Positions 8,999 to 17,891 are shown, numbered from the stretch's first letter. The stretch: DNA of 64,000 nucleotides from Aeromicrobium marinum DSM 15272 (GCF_000160775.2 NZ_CM001024.1:1352113-1416112), one strand, 5' to 3'. Numbers and translations are program-made. The notes: generated by a model not told the origin, from the sequence alone.

Positions 8999-10272
8999 GC
9001 GGGCCGCGGGCCGTCGTCCTGGTCGACTCCGACTCGTACGTCAAGTGGGGGGCCGCGCTCGCCGGCCGGCTCCCGCCGACGTGGGACGTCCGACTGGTGA
9101 TGGCCCGCGGCACGGCCGAGCCCTCGCACCGTCAGGTCGTGGAAGCCCTGGCCGGGACCCGCTTCGGCCCGGACGACCTCGAGCGGGTCAGCCTCGACCG
9201 TCTGCGGGAGCTGCTCGCCGAGGAGCCCGACGTGTTCGTCGCGGCCGCTCGGGGGCTCGCGGTGCAGGCGGCCGTCGAGCTGGCGATGCCCGCCGGGCCC
9301 AGGCGGCCGGTGGTCGTCAGCGGACTCCCGGGGATCGCTGTCCCGGTCCTGCCGTTCGGGCTCGGCTTCCGCCGCGGTGCCGATCTGTTCGTCCTGCACA
9401 GCCGCCGCGAGGTCCGCGACTTCGAGGTCGCCGCAGCCGGACTGGGCCTGCGCCACCGCTTCACGCTCGCAACCCTGCCGTTCCTGCACGACGGCCCGAC
9501 CGCACGAGCAGGTGATGACACCGTCCCCCGCGACAGCATCGTGTTCGCGGCGCAGGCGATGGTGCCGTCGACCCGCGCCGAACGGATGCACCTGCTGCGG
9601 CGTCTGGCCGACACGGCGGTCGCCCATCCGCGGCTGCGGGTCGTGGTGAAGGTCCGGGCCCGGCCCGGGGAGGCACAGACCCACGACGAGCAGCATCCGT
9701 ACGACGACCTGATGGTCGACCTCGCTGCCGAGGACGGGCCGCTGCCGCCCAACCTGCTGCTGGAGTCGGGCCCGATGTCCGACCACCTCCGCCGTGCGAC
9801 GGGGCTGGTCACCGTGAGCTCGACGGCCCTGCTGGAGGCCGTCGCGATGGGTGTGCCCGTGCTGGCCCTGGACGACTTCGGCGTCGACGCGCGACAGATC
9901 AACCTGGTCTTCGAGGGCAGCGGGGTGCTGCAGTCCGGCGACGAGCTGGTCGCCGGACGCTTCCGCACGCCGGACCCGCAGTGGCTGGACGACAACTACT
10001 TCCACCCGGCCACGGCGGCGACCTGGCTGGACGACCTGCAGGACCTGGTACGGCTCCGATCGGCCGAGGGGCTCGCGCCCCTGGTCGTGGAGGCCGACAC
10101 CCTCGTCCACCGGGCCAAGCTGATGTTCTACCGCAACCTGGCCTTCAGCCAGGAGCGGTCGACGTGGCAGGGCCTGGGTGAGCACGCCGTCGTGTGGGTG
10201 TCCCTGAAGGTCGCGCGGTCGCGCTGGATGATCAGCCGGCGGTTCAGACCCGTGCCGACCGGAGCCGGCTGA
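8995..10272 (+). CDS. Putative glycosyltransferase of the DUF6716 type, second copy
   Basis: This is a 425-aa paralogue of the product of 5465-6661. It starts at the GTG 8995 (VSGPRAVVLVDSDSYVKWG), which overlaps the neuB stop as GTGA, so translation is coupled to the nonulosonate genes. Shared family features are DSxxKW near residue 15, TLPFL, PSTRAERMHLL, VKVRARPGE, PPNLLLESGPMSDHL and TVSSTALLEAVAMGVPVLAL, which looks like a GT-B acceptor/donor pocket. The C-terminus overlaps the convergent membrane-protein gene by 29 bp. A role in assembling the surface glycan containing the NeuB product is an inference from operon position and homology, not from a characterised relative. Confidence 0.7.
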   Translation: MSGPRAVVLVDSDSYVKWGAALAGRLPPTWDVRLVMARGTAEPSHRQVVEALAGTRFGPDDLERVSLDRLRELLAEEPDVFVAAARGLAVQAAVELAMPAGPRRPVVVSGLPGIAVPVLPFGLGFRRGADLFVLHSRREVRDFEVAAAGLGLRHRFTLATLPFLHDGPTARAGDDTVPRDSIVFAAQAMVPSTRAERMHLLRRLADTAVAHPRLRVVVKVRARPGEAQTHDEQHPYDDLMVDLAAEDGPLPPNLLLESGPMSDHLRRATGLVTVSSTALLEAVAMGVPVLALDDFGVDARQINLVFEGSGVLQSGDELVAGRFRTPDPQWLDDNYFHPATAATWLDDLQDLVRLRSAEGLAPLVVEADTLVHRAKLMFYRNLAFSQERSTWQGLGEHAVVWVSLKVARSRWMISRRFRPVPTGAG

Positions 10273-11821
10273 ACGAGGCGCCCACCACGCGCAGCAGCGC
10301 GACCAGCACGAACGCCCCGGCCAGACCCCACGCGGCCCACAGCACCTCGCGGTCCTCCGTACGGTCCGCCGGCGTCGCGCCGTCGAGCTCGAAGACCCGC
10401 AGGCCGACCTCGCCCGTGGGGACCTCCCTGGCGCCGGTCAGCAGGACCGGCTCCGGGCCGCCGACGGCAGGAGCCGCGGCAGGGTCGAGCACCACGATGC
10501 CGATCCCCGCCGCGGCGAACTCCGCTGCCGGTGCACCCGCCTCCAGCAACGCACGGACGGCGTCCGCGGCCGGCACACCGGTCGTCGGCGTGAGGGTGAC
10601 CCGGTCGAAGAACAGGCCTGCCGGGTCCACCACGGTCCGTCCGGCGTTCCACTCGTGCTCCCGCAGGGCCGAGAACGGCAGCACGAGGATGTCCCCGTCG
10701 ACCGGCGACGCCGCCACGGCGACCCGCGCCGCCGTCCAGTCGGCCGGGTACTCCACGGGCTCGACCCGGTCGTCGACACCGTCGAACAGCGCCGGCAGCG
10801 CGGCCAACGGCAACGCGACGGCGATGACCGCCGGTGCGACCGCCCATCGGTGGTCGACGACACGCTCCTCGACCAGCCGGGTCAGCCACCCCACCCCGTG
10901 GCCGAACGCCACCAGGCAGAACGGCACGGCCAGGACCAGGAACATCCCGGCGTCCTGCAGGAGGACCGCGGGACCGAACACGTCGACGGCGTCGGAGACC
11001 GCTCCCGCGGCGAGGGCGTCCACCGACGCGATCAGGGCGCCGACGACGGCCGCACCACCCAGCGCCCGGACCAGCGGCAGGTCGGTGCGCACCAGCCGCA
11101 CCGCCCCGACGAGCCCCACGACCCCGACGACCACGAGCAGCGCCGTGACCGGGCCGGGCGCCTCGGTGCCGATGTCGAGGTCGGGCGTCCGCGGGTACCG
11201 GTCGGCGAGCACGGCGACCACGACCCACGGGGCGTTGAGCACGGTGGCGAGCACGAGGGGACGGAAGACCCCCGCCCGGCCGGCCCCCGCGGCGACGGCG
11301 AGCAGCAGGCCGACGATCCCGGTGGCCGGTGTGAGCGCCGCGGCGGCGAGGGCGAGGGTGAGCACGGCCCAGCGGACACCGGTCGGGTGCCGGACGGCCA
11401 CGACGATCCACGGCAGCCCGGCGTAGGCGACCAGCTCCGGCCAGCGACCGGTGACCAGCAGCTCGGCGACGTAGGGGTTCCAGACGGCGAGCGTCGCCGT
11501 CGCCAGCATCGGACCCACCCCCAGGTCGCGGACCAGCCGCGCCGCGCCGAGGCCCGCGAGTGCCAACGCCGCCCACAGGACGACGCGCTGCACGACCATC
11601 GGGTCGATCGCGGTGCCGGCGAGCGCCGCGAGGGCGTCGGACGGCAGGGCCCGCAGCTGGGTCTCACCGGCGCCCCAGAGGTCGGCTCGACGCACCTCGG
11701 GACGGGGCACCCACACCATCCGCCCGGTCAGCAGGTAGCCGGACATCGACCACGGAAGCCCGACCAGCAGCGCCAGCACCACGCACCACTGGACGACGAC
11801 CAGGTCCCACAGGCGTGCCAT
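10244..11821 (-). CDS. Polytopic membrane protein, GT-C-like
   Basis: The 525-aa product has roughly 11-12 hydrophobic helices with an outward soluble segment around residues 345-470 (DDRVEPVEYPADWTAARVAV... DGDILVLPFSALREHEW). Two motifs, WNPYVAELLVTGRW near 110 and LPWIVVAVR, resemble the lumenal loops of GT-C/oligosaccharyl-type transferases and DUF-type membrane glycosylation proteins, but no classical catalytic D/E pair can be assigned with confidence. Its 3' end overlaps the DUF6716 gene by 29 bp and it is divergent from the flippase gene. Location suggests it polymerises or transfers the surface glycan; this is inferred. Confidence 0.65.
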   Translation of the reverse strand: MARLWDLVVVQWCVVLALLVGLPWSMSGYLLTGRMVWVPRPEVRRADLWGAGETQLRALPSDALAALAGTAIDPMVVQRVVLWAALALAGLGAARLVRDLGVGPMLATATLAVWNPYVAELLVTGRWPELVAYAGLPWIVVAVRHPTGVRWAVLTLALAAAALTPATGIVGLLLAVAAGAGRAGVFRPLVLATVLNAPWVVVAVLADRYPRTPDLDIGTEAPGPVTALLVVVGVVGLVGAVRLVRTDLPLVRALGGAAVVGALIASVDALAAGAVSDAVDVFGPAVLLQDAGMFLVLAVPFCLVAFGHGVGWLTRLVEERVVDHRWAVAPAVIAVALPLAALPALFDGVDDRVEPVEYPADWTAARVAVAASPVDGDILVLPFSALREHEWNAGRTVVDPAGLFFDRVTLTPTTGVPAADAVRALLEAGAPAAEFAAAGIGIVVLDPAAAPAVGGPEPVLLTGAREVPTGEVGLRVFELDGATPADRTEDREVLWAAWGLAGAFVLVALLRVVGASFSRLRSARV

Positions 11822-11861
11822 CGGGCCACCCTAGCCGCGGGCGACCTGCCCGGACCGCGCA

Positions 11862-11867
11862 TAGGGT
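11862..11867 (+). promoter_or_regulatory. -10 box for a leaderless flippase transcript
   Basis: TAGGGT is followed by six bases and then the GTG at 11874, the arrangement expected for a leaderless actinobacterial gene. Confidence 0.55.
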
Positions 11868-11873
11868 GATCCG

Positions 11874-13079
11874 GTGAGACTCGTGCGCCAGCTGCTCTCC
11901 AGCGGCACCCTCGTGGCGACGGGGATGATCGGGATGAACGTCGCCGTGTACGGGTTCACCCTCGCGGGCGCCCGGCTGCTCGACGTGAGCGACCTCGGAG
12001 CGCTGACCGCGCTGCTCGCCGTCCTGCTGGTCGGCACGGTCGTGTCCCTGGCCCTGCAGGCGTCCTCCGCCCGACGACTCGCGGTCGCCGGCGGCGACAC
12101 GTCCGTGGTCGTCGGGGGCGTCGCCCGGGTCGCGGTGGTCCTCGCCGTGCTCACCGGCCTCGGGGTCGGCCTCGTGACGCTGGCCCTCACCCCGGCCCTG
12201 CGGCTGGACTCGGTCTGGCCCGCGCTGATGTGCGGCGCCGCGCTGGTCCCGCTGACCCTGATGGGAGCCCAGATGGGCATCGCGCAGGGCAGTGAGCGGT
12301 GGGGCATGCTCACCGTCGTCTACCTGACCGGAGGGCTCGGCCGGCTGGTCGGAGGCGTCGGGGCACTGCTGGTCGATCCCAGCGTCACCGCCGCGATGAC
12401 CGGGGTGGCGCTCGGCGCCTGGCTGCCGCTGCTGGCGGCCGGGTCGTTGCTGCGGGGCGGCTCGACCGGACGGACCGACCACCGCCCCTTCCTGCGCGAG
12501 ACCCTGCTGGCGGCCCAGGCACTGCTGGCGTACTTCGTGCTCAGCAACCTCGACGCGATCGTCGCCCGGACGATCCTCGAACGCGAGGACAGCGGGCTGT
12601 ACGCCGCAGGAGTCATCCTCGCCAAGGCCGCGCTGTTCTTCCCCCAGTTCATCAGTGTCGTCGTGTACCCGGCTCTCGCCCGGGCCACGACGACCCGGGC
12701 CCGGTGGGTGGCGGTCGGTCTCGTGGCGGGTCTCGGTGCCCTCGCCACCCTCGCCACGGCGCTGCTGCCCCGGCTCGCGCTGGTGCTGGTCGGCGGTGAC
12801 CGCTACGAGGCGGTCGCCGACCGGTTGTGGCTGTTCGCGCTCGCCGGATCGTGCCTGGCGGTCGTGCACCTGCTGGTGTTCGACGCCCTCGCGCGGCACG
12901 CCCACGGGATCTCCCTGCCGGTGTGGGCCGCCGTCGCCGTCATCCTCGTCGTGGCCTACGGCACGGGTGTCGGTCTGAACGGGCTGGTCGTCACCGTGGC
13001 GGTCGTGGCCGCGGCGCTGGCGACCTTCCTGCTGCTCGCACCGAGCCGGACGAGCACGCCCGCGCCGGTGCAACAATGA
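11874..13079 (+). CDS. Polysaccharide flippase (Wzx/MOP-type)
   Basis: This 401-aa protein has about 12 predicted transmembrane helices and the layout of the MOP/Wzx exporter superfamily: an N-terminal LVRQLLSSGTLVATGMIGMNVAVYGFTLAGARLLDVSDLGAL-like region typical of polysaccharide exporters, LSNLDAIVARTILEREDSGLYAAG in the middle (the conserved D-x-x-x-G-x-Y segment) and FFPQFISVVVYPALAR. It would flip lipid-linked glycan units across the membrane. The GTG at 11874 sits six bases after a TAGGGT box, so it is probably leaderless. It completes the nonulosonate cluster functionally, although it is followed only 4 bp later by cbs. Confidence 0.75.
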   Translation: MRLVRQLLSSGTLVATGMIGMNVAVYGFTLAGARLLDVSDLGALTALLAVLLVGTVVSLALQASSARRLAVAGGDTSVVVGGVARVAVVLAVLTGLGVGLVTLALTPALRLDSVWPALMCGAALVPLTLMGAQMGIAQGSERWGMLTVVYLTGGLGRLVGGVGALLVDPSVTAAMTGVALGAWLPLLAAGSLLRGGSTGRTDHRPFLRETLLAAQALLAYFVLSNLDAIVARTILEREDSGLYAAGVILAKAALFFPQFISVVVYPALARATTTRARWVAVGLVAGLGALATLATALLPRLALVLVGGDRYEAVADRLWLFALAGSCLAVVHLLVFDALARHAHGISLPVWAAVAVILVVAYGTGVGLNGLVVTVAVVAAALATFLLLAPSRTSTPAPVQQ

Positions 13080-13083
13080 CGAC

Positions 13084-14460
13084 ATGCGCATCGCCAACCA
13101 CGTGGTCGACCTCATCGGCGGCACCCCGCTGGTGCGTCTGAACCACGTCCCCTCCCCCGGGTCCGGGCTCGTCGCCGCCAAGATCGAGTACCTGAACCCC
13201 GGCGGCAGCGCCAAGGACCGGATCGCCGTCAAGATGGTCGACGACGCCGAGAAGTCCGGCGCCCTGCGGCCCGGAGGCACGATCATCGAGCCGACGTCGG
13301 GCAACACGGGTGTGGGGCTGGCGCTCGTGGCCCAGCAGCGCGGCTACCACTGCATCTTCGTGTGCCCCGACAAGGTGAGCCTCGACAAGCGCAACACGAT
13401 GATGGCCTACGGCGCGGAGGTCGTGGTGTGTCCCACGGCCGTGCCGCCGGAACACCCCGACAGCTACTACAACGTCTCGGACCGGCTGGTGCGCGAGACC
13501 GACGGCGGGTGGAAGCCCGACCAGTACTCCAACCCGGCCGGACCGCAGAGCCACTACGAGACCACGGGCCCAGAGATCTGGGCCGACACCGACGGGACGG
13601 TGACGCACTTCGTCGCCGGGGTCGGGACGGGAGGCACGATCACGGGGGTCGGCCGCTACCTCAAGGAGGTCTCGGACGGACGGGTCACCGTCGTCGGTGT
13701 CGACCCGGAGGGCTCGGTGTACTCCGGGGGGAGCGGGCGGCCGTACCTGGTCGAGGGGGTGGGTGAGGACTTCTGGCCCAGCGCCTACGACCCGGACGTG
13801 CCCGACGAGATCATCGCCGTCTCGGACGCCGACTCCTTCGACATGACCCGCCGGCTGGCCCGCGAGGAGGGCCTCCTCGTGGGTGGCTCCTGCGGCATGG
13901 CAGCCGTGGCGGCCCTGCAGGTCGCCGAGCGGGAGGGTCCCGACGCCGTCGTGGTCGTGCTGCTGCCCGACGGCGGCCGCGGCTACCTGTCGAAGATCTT
14001 CAACGACGAGTGGATGAGCTCGTACGGATTCCTGCGCGAGCCGCTCGACGGCAGCACCGACCGGCCCTCGGTCGGCGAGATCCTGCGCCGCAAGTCCGGC
14101 GACATCCCCGCCCTGGTCCACACCCACCCGCAGGAGACGATCCGCGACGCGATCGGCATCCTGCACGAGTACGGGGTGTCGCAGATGCCGGTCGTCGGCC
14201 CCGAGCCGCCGGTCGTCATCGGCGAGGTGGCGGGCAGCGTCAGCGAGCGGGTTCTGCTCGGTGCGGTGTTCGAGGGTCGCGCCTCCCTGACCGACCCGGT
14301 CTCGGCGCACATGGAGCCGGCGCTACCGCTGCTCGGCTCCGGCGAGGACCTCGACACCGCGATCACGATGCTGCGCGACAGCGACGCGGTCATGGTGGTC
14401 GAGGACGGCAAGCCGCTGGGCGTCCTGACCCGTCACGACCTGTTGGGGGTGCACGTATGA
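13084..14460 (+). CDS. cbs: Cystathionine beta-synthase
   Basis: The 458-aa enzyme condenses serine (or O-acetylserine) with homocysteine to cystathionine, the first step of reverse transsulfuration. The PLP-binding catalytic domain covers residues 1-320: IGGTPLVRLN, NPGGSAKDRIAVKM with the PLP lysine in SAKDR, PTSGNTGVGLALVA for phosphate binding and GTGGTITGVGRYLKE. Residues about 340-458 form a CBS-domain pair (PALVHTHPQETIRDAIGILHEYGVSQMPVV and the last about 60 residues), the regulatory module. There is no N-terminal heme-binding extension. The ATG at 13084 is preceded by an AACAAT box at six-base spacing. The stop overlaps the next start (ATGA), pairing it with the gamma-lyase gene. Confidence 0.93.
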   Translation: MRIANHVVDLIGGTPLVRLNHVPSPGSGLVAAKIEYLNPGGSAKDRIAVKMVDDAEKSGALRPGGTIIEPTSGNTGVGLALVAQQRGYHCIFVCPDKVSLDKRNTMMAYGAEVVVCPTAVPPEHPDSYYNVSDRLVRETDGGWKPDQYSNPAGPQSHYETTGPEIWADTDGTVTHFVAGVGTGGTITGVGRYLKEVSDGRVTVVGVDPEGSVYSGGSGRPYLVEGVGEDFWPSAYDPDVPDEIIAVSDADSFDMTRRLAREEGLLVGGSCGMAAVAALQVAEREGPDAVVVVLLPDGGRGYLSKIFNDEWMSSYGFLREPLDGSTDRPSVGEILRRKSGDIPALVHTHPQETIRDAIGILHEYGVSQMPVVGPEPPVVIGEVAGSVSERVLLGAVFEGRASLTDPVSAHMEPALPLLGSGEDLDTAITMLRDSDAVMVVEDGKPLGVLTRHDLLGVHV

Positions 14461-15605
14461 GCGAGCGTCGACGCGGTTTCGCGACCCGCGCCATCCACGC
14501 CGGCCACGAGCCGGACCCGCTGACCGGCGCGGTCAACGTGCCGATCTACGCCAGCTCCACCTTCGCCCAGGACGGCGTCGGCGGCATGCGCGGCGGCTAC
14601 GAGTACGCCCGCACCGGCAACCCCACCCGGACGGCGCTCGAGGCCAATCTGGCCGCTCTCGAAGGCGGCGCGCACGGGCGCGCGTTCTCCTCCGGGATGG
14701 CCGCCACCGACTGTGCCCTGCGCAGCCTGCTGCGCCCCGGGGACCACCTGGTGATCCCGGACGACGCGTACGGGGGGACCTTCCGGCTGGTCGACAAGGT
14801 CTTCAGCCAGTGGGGCGTCACCCACACTCCCGTGGCGGTGGGAGACGTCGACGCGGTGCGGGCGGCTCTCACGCCGACGACCCGTGCGGTGTGGATCGAG
14901 ACCCCCACCAACCCGCTGCTGAACATCGGTGACGTCGAGGCGCTCGCCGAGGTGACCCGCCGGGCCGGCATCCGCCTGGTCGTCGACAACACCTTCGCGT
15001 CCCCGTACCTGCAGCAGCCGCTCGCGCTGGGAGCCGATGTCGTCCTGCACTCCACCACCAAGTACATCGGCGGGCACTCCGACGTGGTCGGCGGCGTCCT
15101 GGTCACCGACGACCCCGAGCTCGACGCCGCGTTCGCCTTCCTGCAGAACGGTGCCGGTGGGGTCCCCGGGCCGTTCGACGCCTTCCTGACGCTGCGCGGC
15201 GCCAAGACGCTCGCGGTCCGCATGGAGCAGCACTGCACCAACGCCGAGGCGGTCGTCGACCTCCTGCAGGGGCACCGGGCGGTCGCCTCCGTGCTGTACC
15301 CGGGCCTGCCGGAGCACCCCGGCCACGCGGTCGCGGCGCGCCAGATGCGCCGGTTCGGCGGGATGGTGTCGTTGCGGCTCGCCGGGGGCCGCGAGGCCGC
15401 CCTGGACCTCTGCCGCCGGACCGAGGTCTTCACCCTGGCCGAGAGTCTGGGAGGCATCGAGTCGTTGATCGAGCACCCCGGCGCGATGACCCACGCGTCC
15501 ACCGCCGGATCGGCCCTGGAGGTGCCCGACGACCTGGTGCGGCTGTCGGTCGGCATCGAGGACACCGCCGACCTGCTCGCCGATCTCGAGCAGGCCCTGA
15601 CCTGA
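14457..15605 (+). CDS. Cystathionine gamma-lyase / gamma-synthase
   Basis: This 382-aa PLP enzyme of the Cys/Met metabolism family either splits cystathionine to cysteine (gamma-lyase) or makes it (gamma-synthase); the two cannot be separated with certainty by sequence alone. Being coupled to cbs favours gamma-lyase and the reverse transsulfuration direction. Motifs: TRAIHAGHEPDPLTGAVNVPIYASSTFAQ at the N-terminus, YEYARTGNPTR, FSSGMAATDC for PLP phosphate, DNTFASPYLQQPLALGADVV, and STTKYIGGHSDVVGG with the Schiff-base lysine near residue 200. The C-terminal ESLIEHPGAMTHAS is typical. ATG at 14457 overlaps the cbs stop by 4 nt. Confidence 0.9.
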   Translation: MSERRRGFATRAIHAGHEPDPLTGAVNVPIYASSTFAQDGVGGMRGGYEYARTGNPTRTALEANLAALEGGAHGRAFSSGMAATDCALRSLLRPGDHLVIPDDAYGGTFRLVDKVFSQWGVTHTPVAVGDVDAVRAALTPTTRAVWIETPTNPLLNIGDVEALAEVTRRAGIRLVVDNTFASPYLQQPLALGADVVLHSTTKYIGGHSDVVGGVLVTDDPELDAAFAFLQNGAGGVPGPFDAFLTLRGAKTLAVRMEQHCTNAEAVVDLLQGHRAVASVLYPGLPEHPGHAVAARQMRRFGGMVSLRLAGGREAALDLCRRTEVFTLAESLGGIESLIEHPGAMTHASTAGSALEVPDDLVRLSVGIEDTADLLADLEQALT

Positions 15606-16228
15606 GTCCGTCGACGCGCGCGGGGGTCCTGGCCTGGACCCTGCAGCCCCTGTACGTGCTCGTCGAGGTGCTGGTGGGCCTGCGGGCCTCGGCGGACTAC
15701 TCGTTCGTCGGCAGCACGATCAGCGACCTCGGCAACACCGCGTGCCGTACCGTCCGGGGTGACCTGCTGTGCTCCCCCGGCCACCCGGTCATGAACCCGG
15801 CGTTCATCTGGTTCGGCTGCACCCTCGCGCTCGGCGCGCTGCTGTTCGCCCGGCGCCACCTCCCCGGGCGGGCAGGCACGACCGCCGTGGCGCTGTGGTG
15901 CGTCTCGGGTGCCGGCTCGGTGGGCGTCGGCCTGGTGACGGTCAACGAGAACGGCGCACTCCACGGCCTGGTGGCCCTGCCGATCTTCCTCGCCCAGCCG
16001 CTGGCCCTGGCGTTCATGGGCCGCAGCCTGGTCGCGTCGCAGCCCCGCCTCGCGCACGCCACCACGGCGGTGGCGGCGCTGTCGGCGATCGGCGTGGCGG
16101 CCTTCGTCGGCACGGTCGCGGTCGACGGCTCGTGGGCGATCGGTGCGACCGAGCGGCTGGCGCTGTGGCCCGGCTACGTCTGGGTCGCCGTGGTGGCGCT
16201 CACTCGGGCACGAGCTCAGGTGCGGTGA
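15602..16228 (+). CDS. DUF998 family membrane protein, probable CTG start
   Basis: This membrane protein of about 208 aa has six hydrophobic helices and the DUF998 signature YSFVGSTISDLGNTAC near the first loop. The function of the family is unknown. The first canonical in-frame start is GTG 15656, but that would cut into the first helix: the family-like N-terminal stretch SPSTRAGVLAWTLQPLYVLVEV is encoded upstream. The only initiator-like codon there is CTG 15602, which overlaps the preceding TGA as CTGA. I therefore propose CTG initiation by termination-reinitiation; a shorter protein from 15656 is the alternative. The 3' end overlaps the convergent rmuC gene by 29 bp. Confidence 0.7.
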   Translation: MSPSTRAGVLAWTLQPLYVLVEVLVGLRASADYSFVGSTISDLGNTACRTVRGDLLCSPGHPVMNPAFIWFGCTLALGALLFARRHLPGRAGTTAVALWCVSGAGSVGVGLVTVNENGALHGLVALPIFLAQPLALAFMGRSLVASQPRLAHATTAVAALSAIGVAAFVGTVAVDGSWAIGATERLALWPGYVWVAVVALTRARAQVR

Positions 16229-17372
16229 GCGGTCTCGGCGAGGTCTCGATGACGCCGGGGGTACCGATGACCCGCGACTCGTCGAGGCCGTCCAGCTTGC
16301 GGGCCGTGACCAGCACGCGGGACTCCAGCGACGAGGCGAACTGGTTGTAGCTGCTGACCGTGCCCTCGATCGACCGGCGCAGCTTGTCGGCATGCTCGGC
16401 CATCGTCGACAGCCGCGAGTGCAGCTGCTTGCCGAGGTCGAACAGCTGCTTGGCGTCCTCGGTGAGCACGTCCTGCTGCCAGGTGAAGGCGACCGTCTTG
16501 AGCACCGCCCAGAGACTGACCGGTGACGCCAGCGCGACACGTTGCGCGAAGGCGTGGTCCAGCAGGGTCGGGTCCTGGGCCAGGGCGGCGGCCAGCAGCG
16601 GCTCGGTGGGGATGAAGGCGATGGTGAACTCGGGGCTGGCGTCGAGGCCGCTCCAGTAGGTCTTGCTCGCCAGCGCGTCGACGTGCCCCCGCACCTGACC
16701 GGCGTGCCGGGACAGGAGGGCCGAACGGCGGTCGGCGGCATCGGGGTCGCCGGACCCGTCCAGGTCGTGGGCCTGCATGTAGGCGCTGTACGGGACCTTG
16801 GCGTCGACCGCGATCGACTTGCCGCCGGGCAACCGCAGCACCATGTCGGGACGACGGCTGCCGGACTCCGCGGTGATCGTGGTCTGCATCGTGAAGTCGA
16901 CCCGGTCGAGCAGCCCGGCCGACTCCACCAGCGACCGCAGCTGGGCCTCGCCCCACACGCCGCGGGTGGAGTTGTTGCTCAGCGCCGCGGCCAGGTGGGC
17001 GGCGGCGGCGCGCGACTGCTCGGCGCTCGCGCGGGTGGCCAGGATCTGTTCCTGCAGCTCGCCGTGCTGGGTGTGCCGTTGCTGCTCGAGGTCGGCGACC
17101 TTGGCCTGCATCGTGCGCAGCGTCTCGGTGACGGGGGCCAGGGCCTGCAGCACCTGGCTCTCGGACCGGTCGTCAGCCGCGCGACGACCGAGCTCCTCGC
17201 GCTGGTGCTCCAGCTGCTCGCGCAGCGCTGCCGCAGAGGTCCGCGCGGCCACCAGGTCGAGCGCGGCGTCGGCAGGGGCCGAGCCTGCGGAACGGCCGAA
17301 CAACCAGCCGACCACCGCCCCGAGGCCGAGGCCGACCAGCAGGCCGAGGAGCAGGACGAGCACGGGATCCAT
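16200..17372 (-). CDS. rmuC: DNA recombination protein RmuC homologue
   Basis: The 390-aa product matches RmuC: an N-terminal membrane anchor (LVLLLGLLVGLGLGAVVGWLFG), a long coiled coil (residues about 35-150, ALREQLEHQREELGRRAADDRSE onward), then the nuclease-like RmuC domain with NNSTRGVWGEAQLRSLVESAGLL, RRPDMVLRLPGGKSIAVDAKVPYSAY and EFTIAFIPTEPLLAAAL. The D-x-V-x(n)-D-A-K residues are the PD-(D/E)XK-like core. RmuC limits inversion at short inverted repeats and was linked to genome defence in E. coli. ATG at 17372 is chosen because the anchor follows at once; a longer upstream reading has no family similarity. It diverges from the TPR gene across a region with a dyad. Confidence 0.9.
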   Translation of the reverse strand: MDPVLVLLLGLLVGLGLGAVVGWLFGRSAGSAPADAALDLVAARTSAAALREQLEHQREELGRRAADDRSESQVLQALAPVTETLRTMQAKVADLEQQRHTQHGELQEQILATRASAEQSRAAAAHLAAALSNNSTRGVWGEAQLRSLVESAGLLDRVDFTMQTTITAESGSRRPDMVLRLPGGKSIAVDAKVPYSAYMQAHDLDGSGDPDAADRRSALLSRHAGQVRGHVDALASKTYWSGLDASPEFTIAFIPTEPLLAAALAQDPTLLDHAFAQRVALASPVSLWAVLKTVAFTWQQDVLTEDAKQLFDLGKQLHSRLSTMAEHADKLRRSIEGTVSSYNQFASSLESRVLVTARKLDGLDESRVIGTPGVIETSPRPLTAPELVPE

Positions 17373-17412
17373 GGGTCCATGGTCGTCGCCGGCACCGACA
17401 GTTCCGTGGAGG

Positions 17413-17436
17413 AACATCTGCGTGCCTCGAGATGTT
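17413..17436. promoter_or_regulatory. Perfect dyad AACATCT-N10-AGATGTT
   Basis: A perfect 7-bp inverted repeat with a 10-base spacer lies between divergent rmuC (start 17372) and the TPR gene (start 17466). Its size and position suit a dimeric regulator; which gene it controls is unknown. Confidence 0.4.
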
Positions 17437-17465
17437 GAGGTCGTCGACCACCCCGAGGAGGCACG

Positions 17466-17891
17466 ATGACCGACCACACGACGCCGGACGCCTACGACGC
17501 CTACCGCCGCGCCGAGGAGCTGGTGGCGTCCCGCCGCCCGCGCGAGGCCGTCCGCCTGCTGGAGCACGTCACCACGGCCTCCCCCGACCACGCCGGCGCC
17601 TGGGAGCTGCTGGGCCGCGCCCACTTCGCCGCCGCCCACCTCACCCTCGCCGAGGACGCCTTCCGCCGCCTCGTCGAGCTCGAGCCCACCAGCGCGTGGG
17701 CCCGCACGGCGCTCGGGCTCAGCCTCGACCGGCAGAGTCGGCACGCCGAGGGCGCGACGCAGCACCGGATCGCCGGAGCACTCGGCGCGTCCGGTCGCGA
17801 CGCGACGCGGGTCGAGCTGGTCGGTGCTGGTCCGGACCCCACCTTCGGCGGGCTGGTTCTGGGCGACCGGCTGCGCGGAGGGTCCTCCTAG
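17466..17891 (+). CDS. Small TPR-repeat protein
   Basis: The 141-aa soluble product carries two tetratricopeptide repeats: AYRRAEELVASRRPREAVRLLEHVTTASPDHAGAW and LLGRAHFAAAHLTLAEDAFRRLVELEPTSAWARTALGLSLD regions, with the W/L-G-Y/A-A-x-P spacing of TPRs. The remainder is a short Gly/Asp-rich tail. TPRs mediate protein-protein contacts; no partner is evident. ATG at 17466 follows GAGGAGG, a strong ribosome binding site. Its TAG stop forms the first three bases of the -10 box of the next gene. Confidence 0.8.
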   Translation: MTDHTTPDAYDAYRRAEELVASRRPREAVRLLEHVTTASPDHAGAWELLGRAHFAAAHLTLAEDAFRRLVELEPTSAWARTALGLSLDRQSRHAEGATQHRIAGALGASGRDATRVELVGAGPDPTFGGLVLGDRLRGGSS

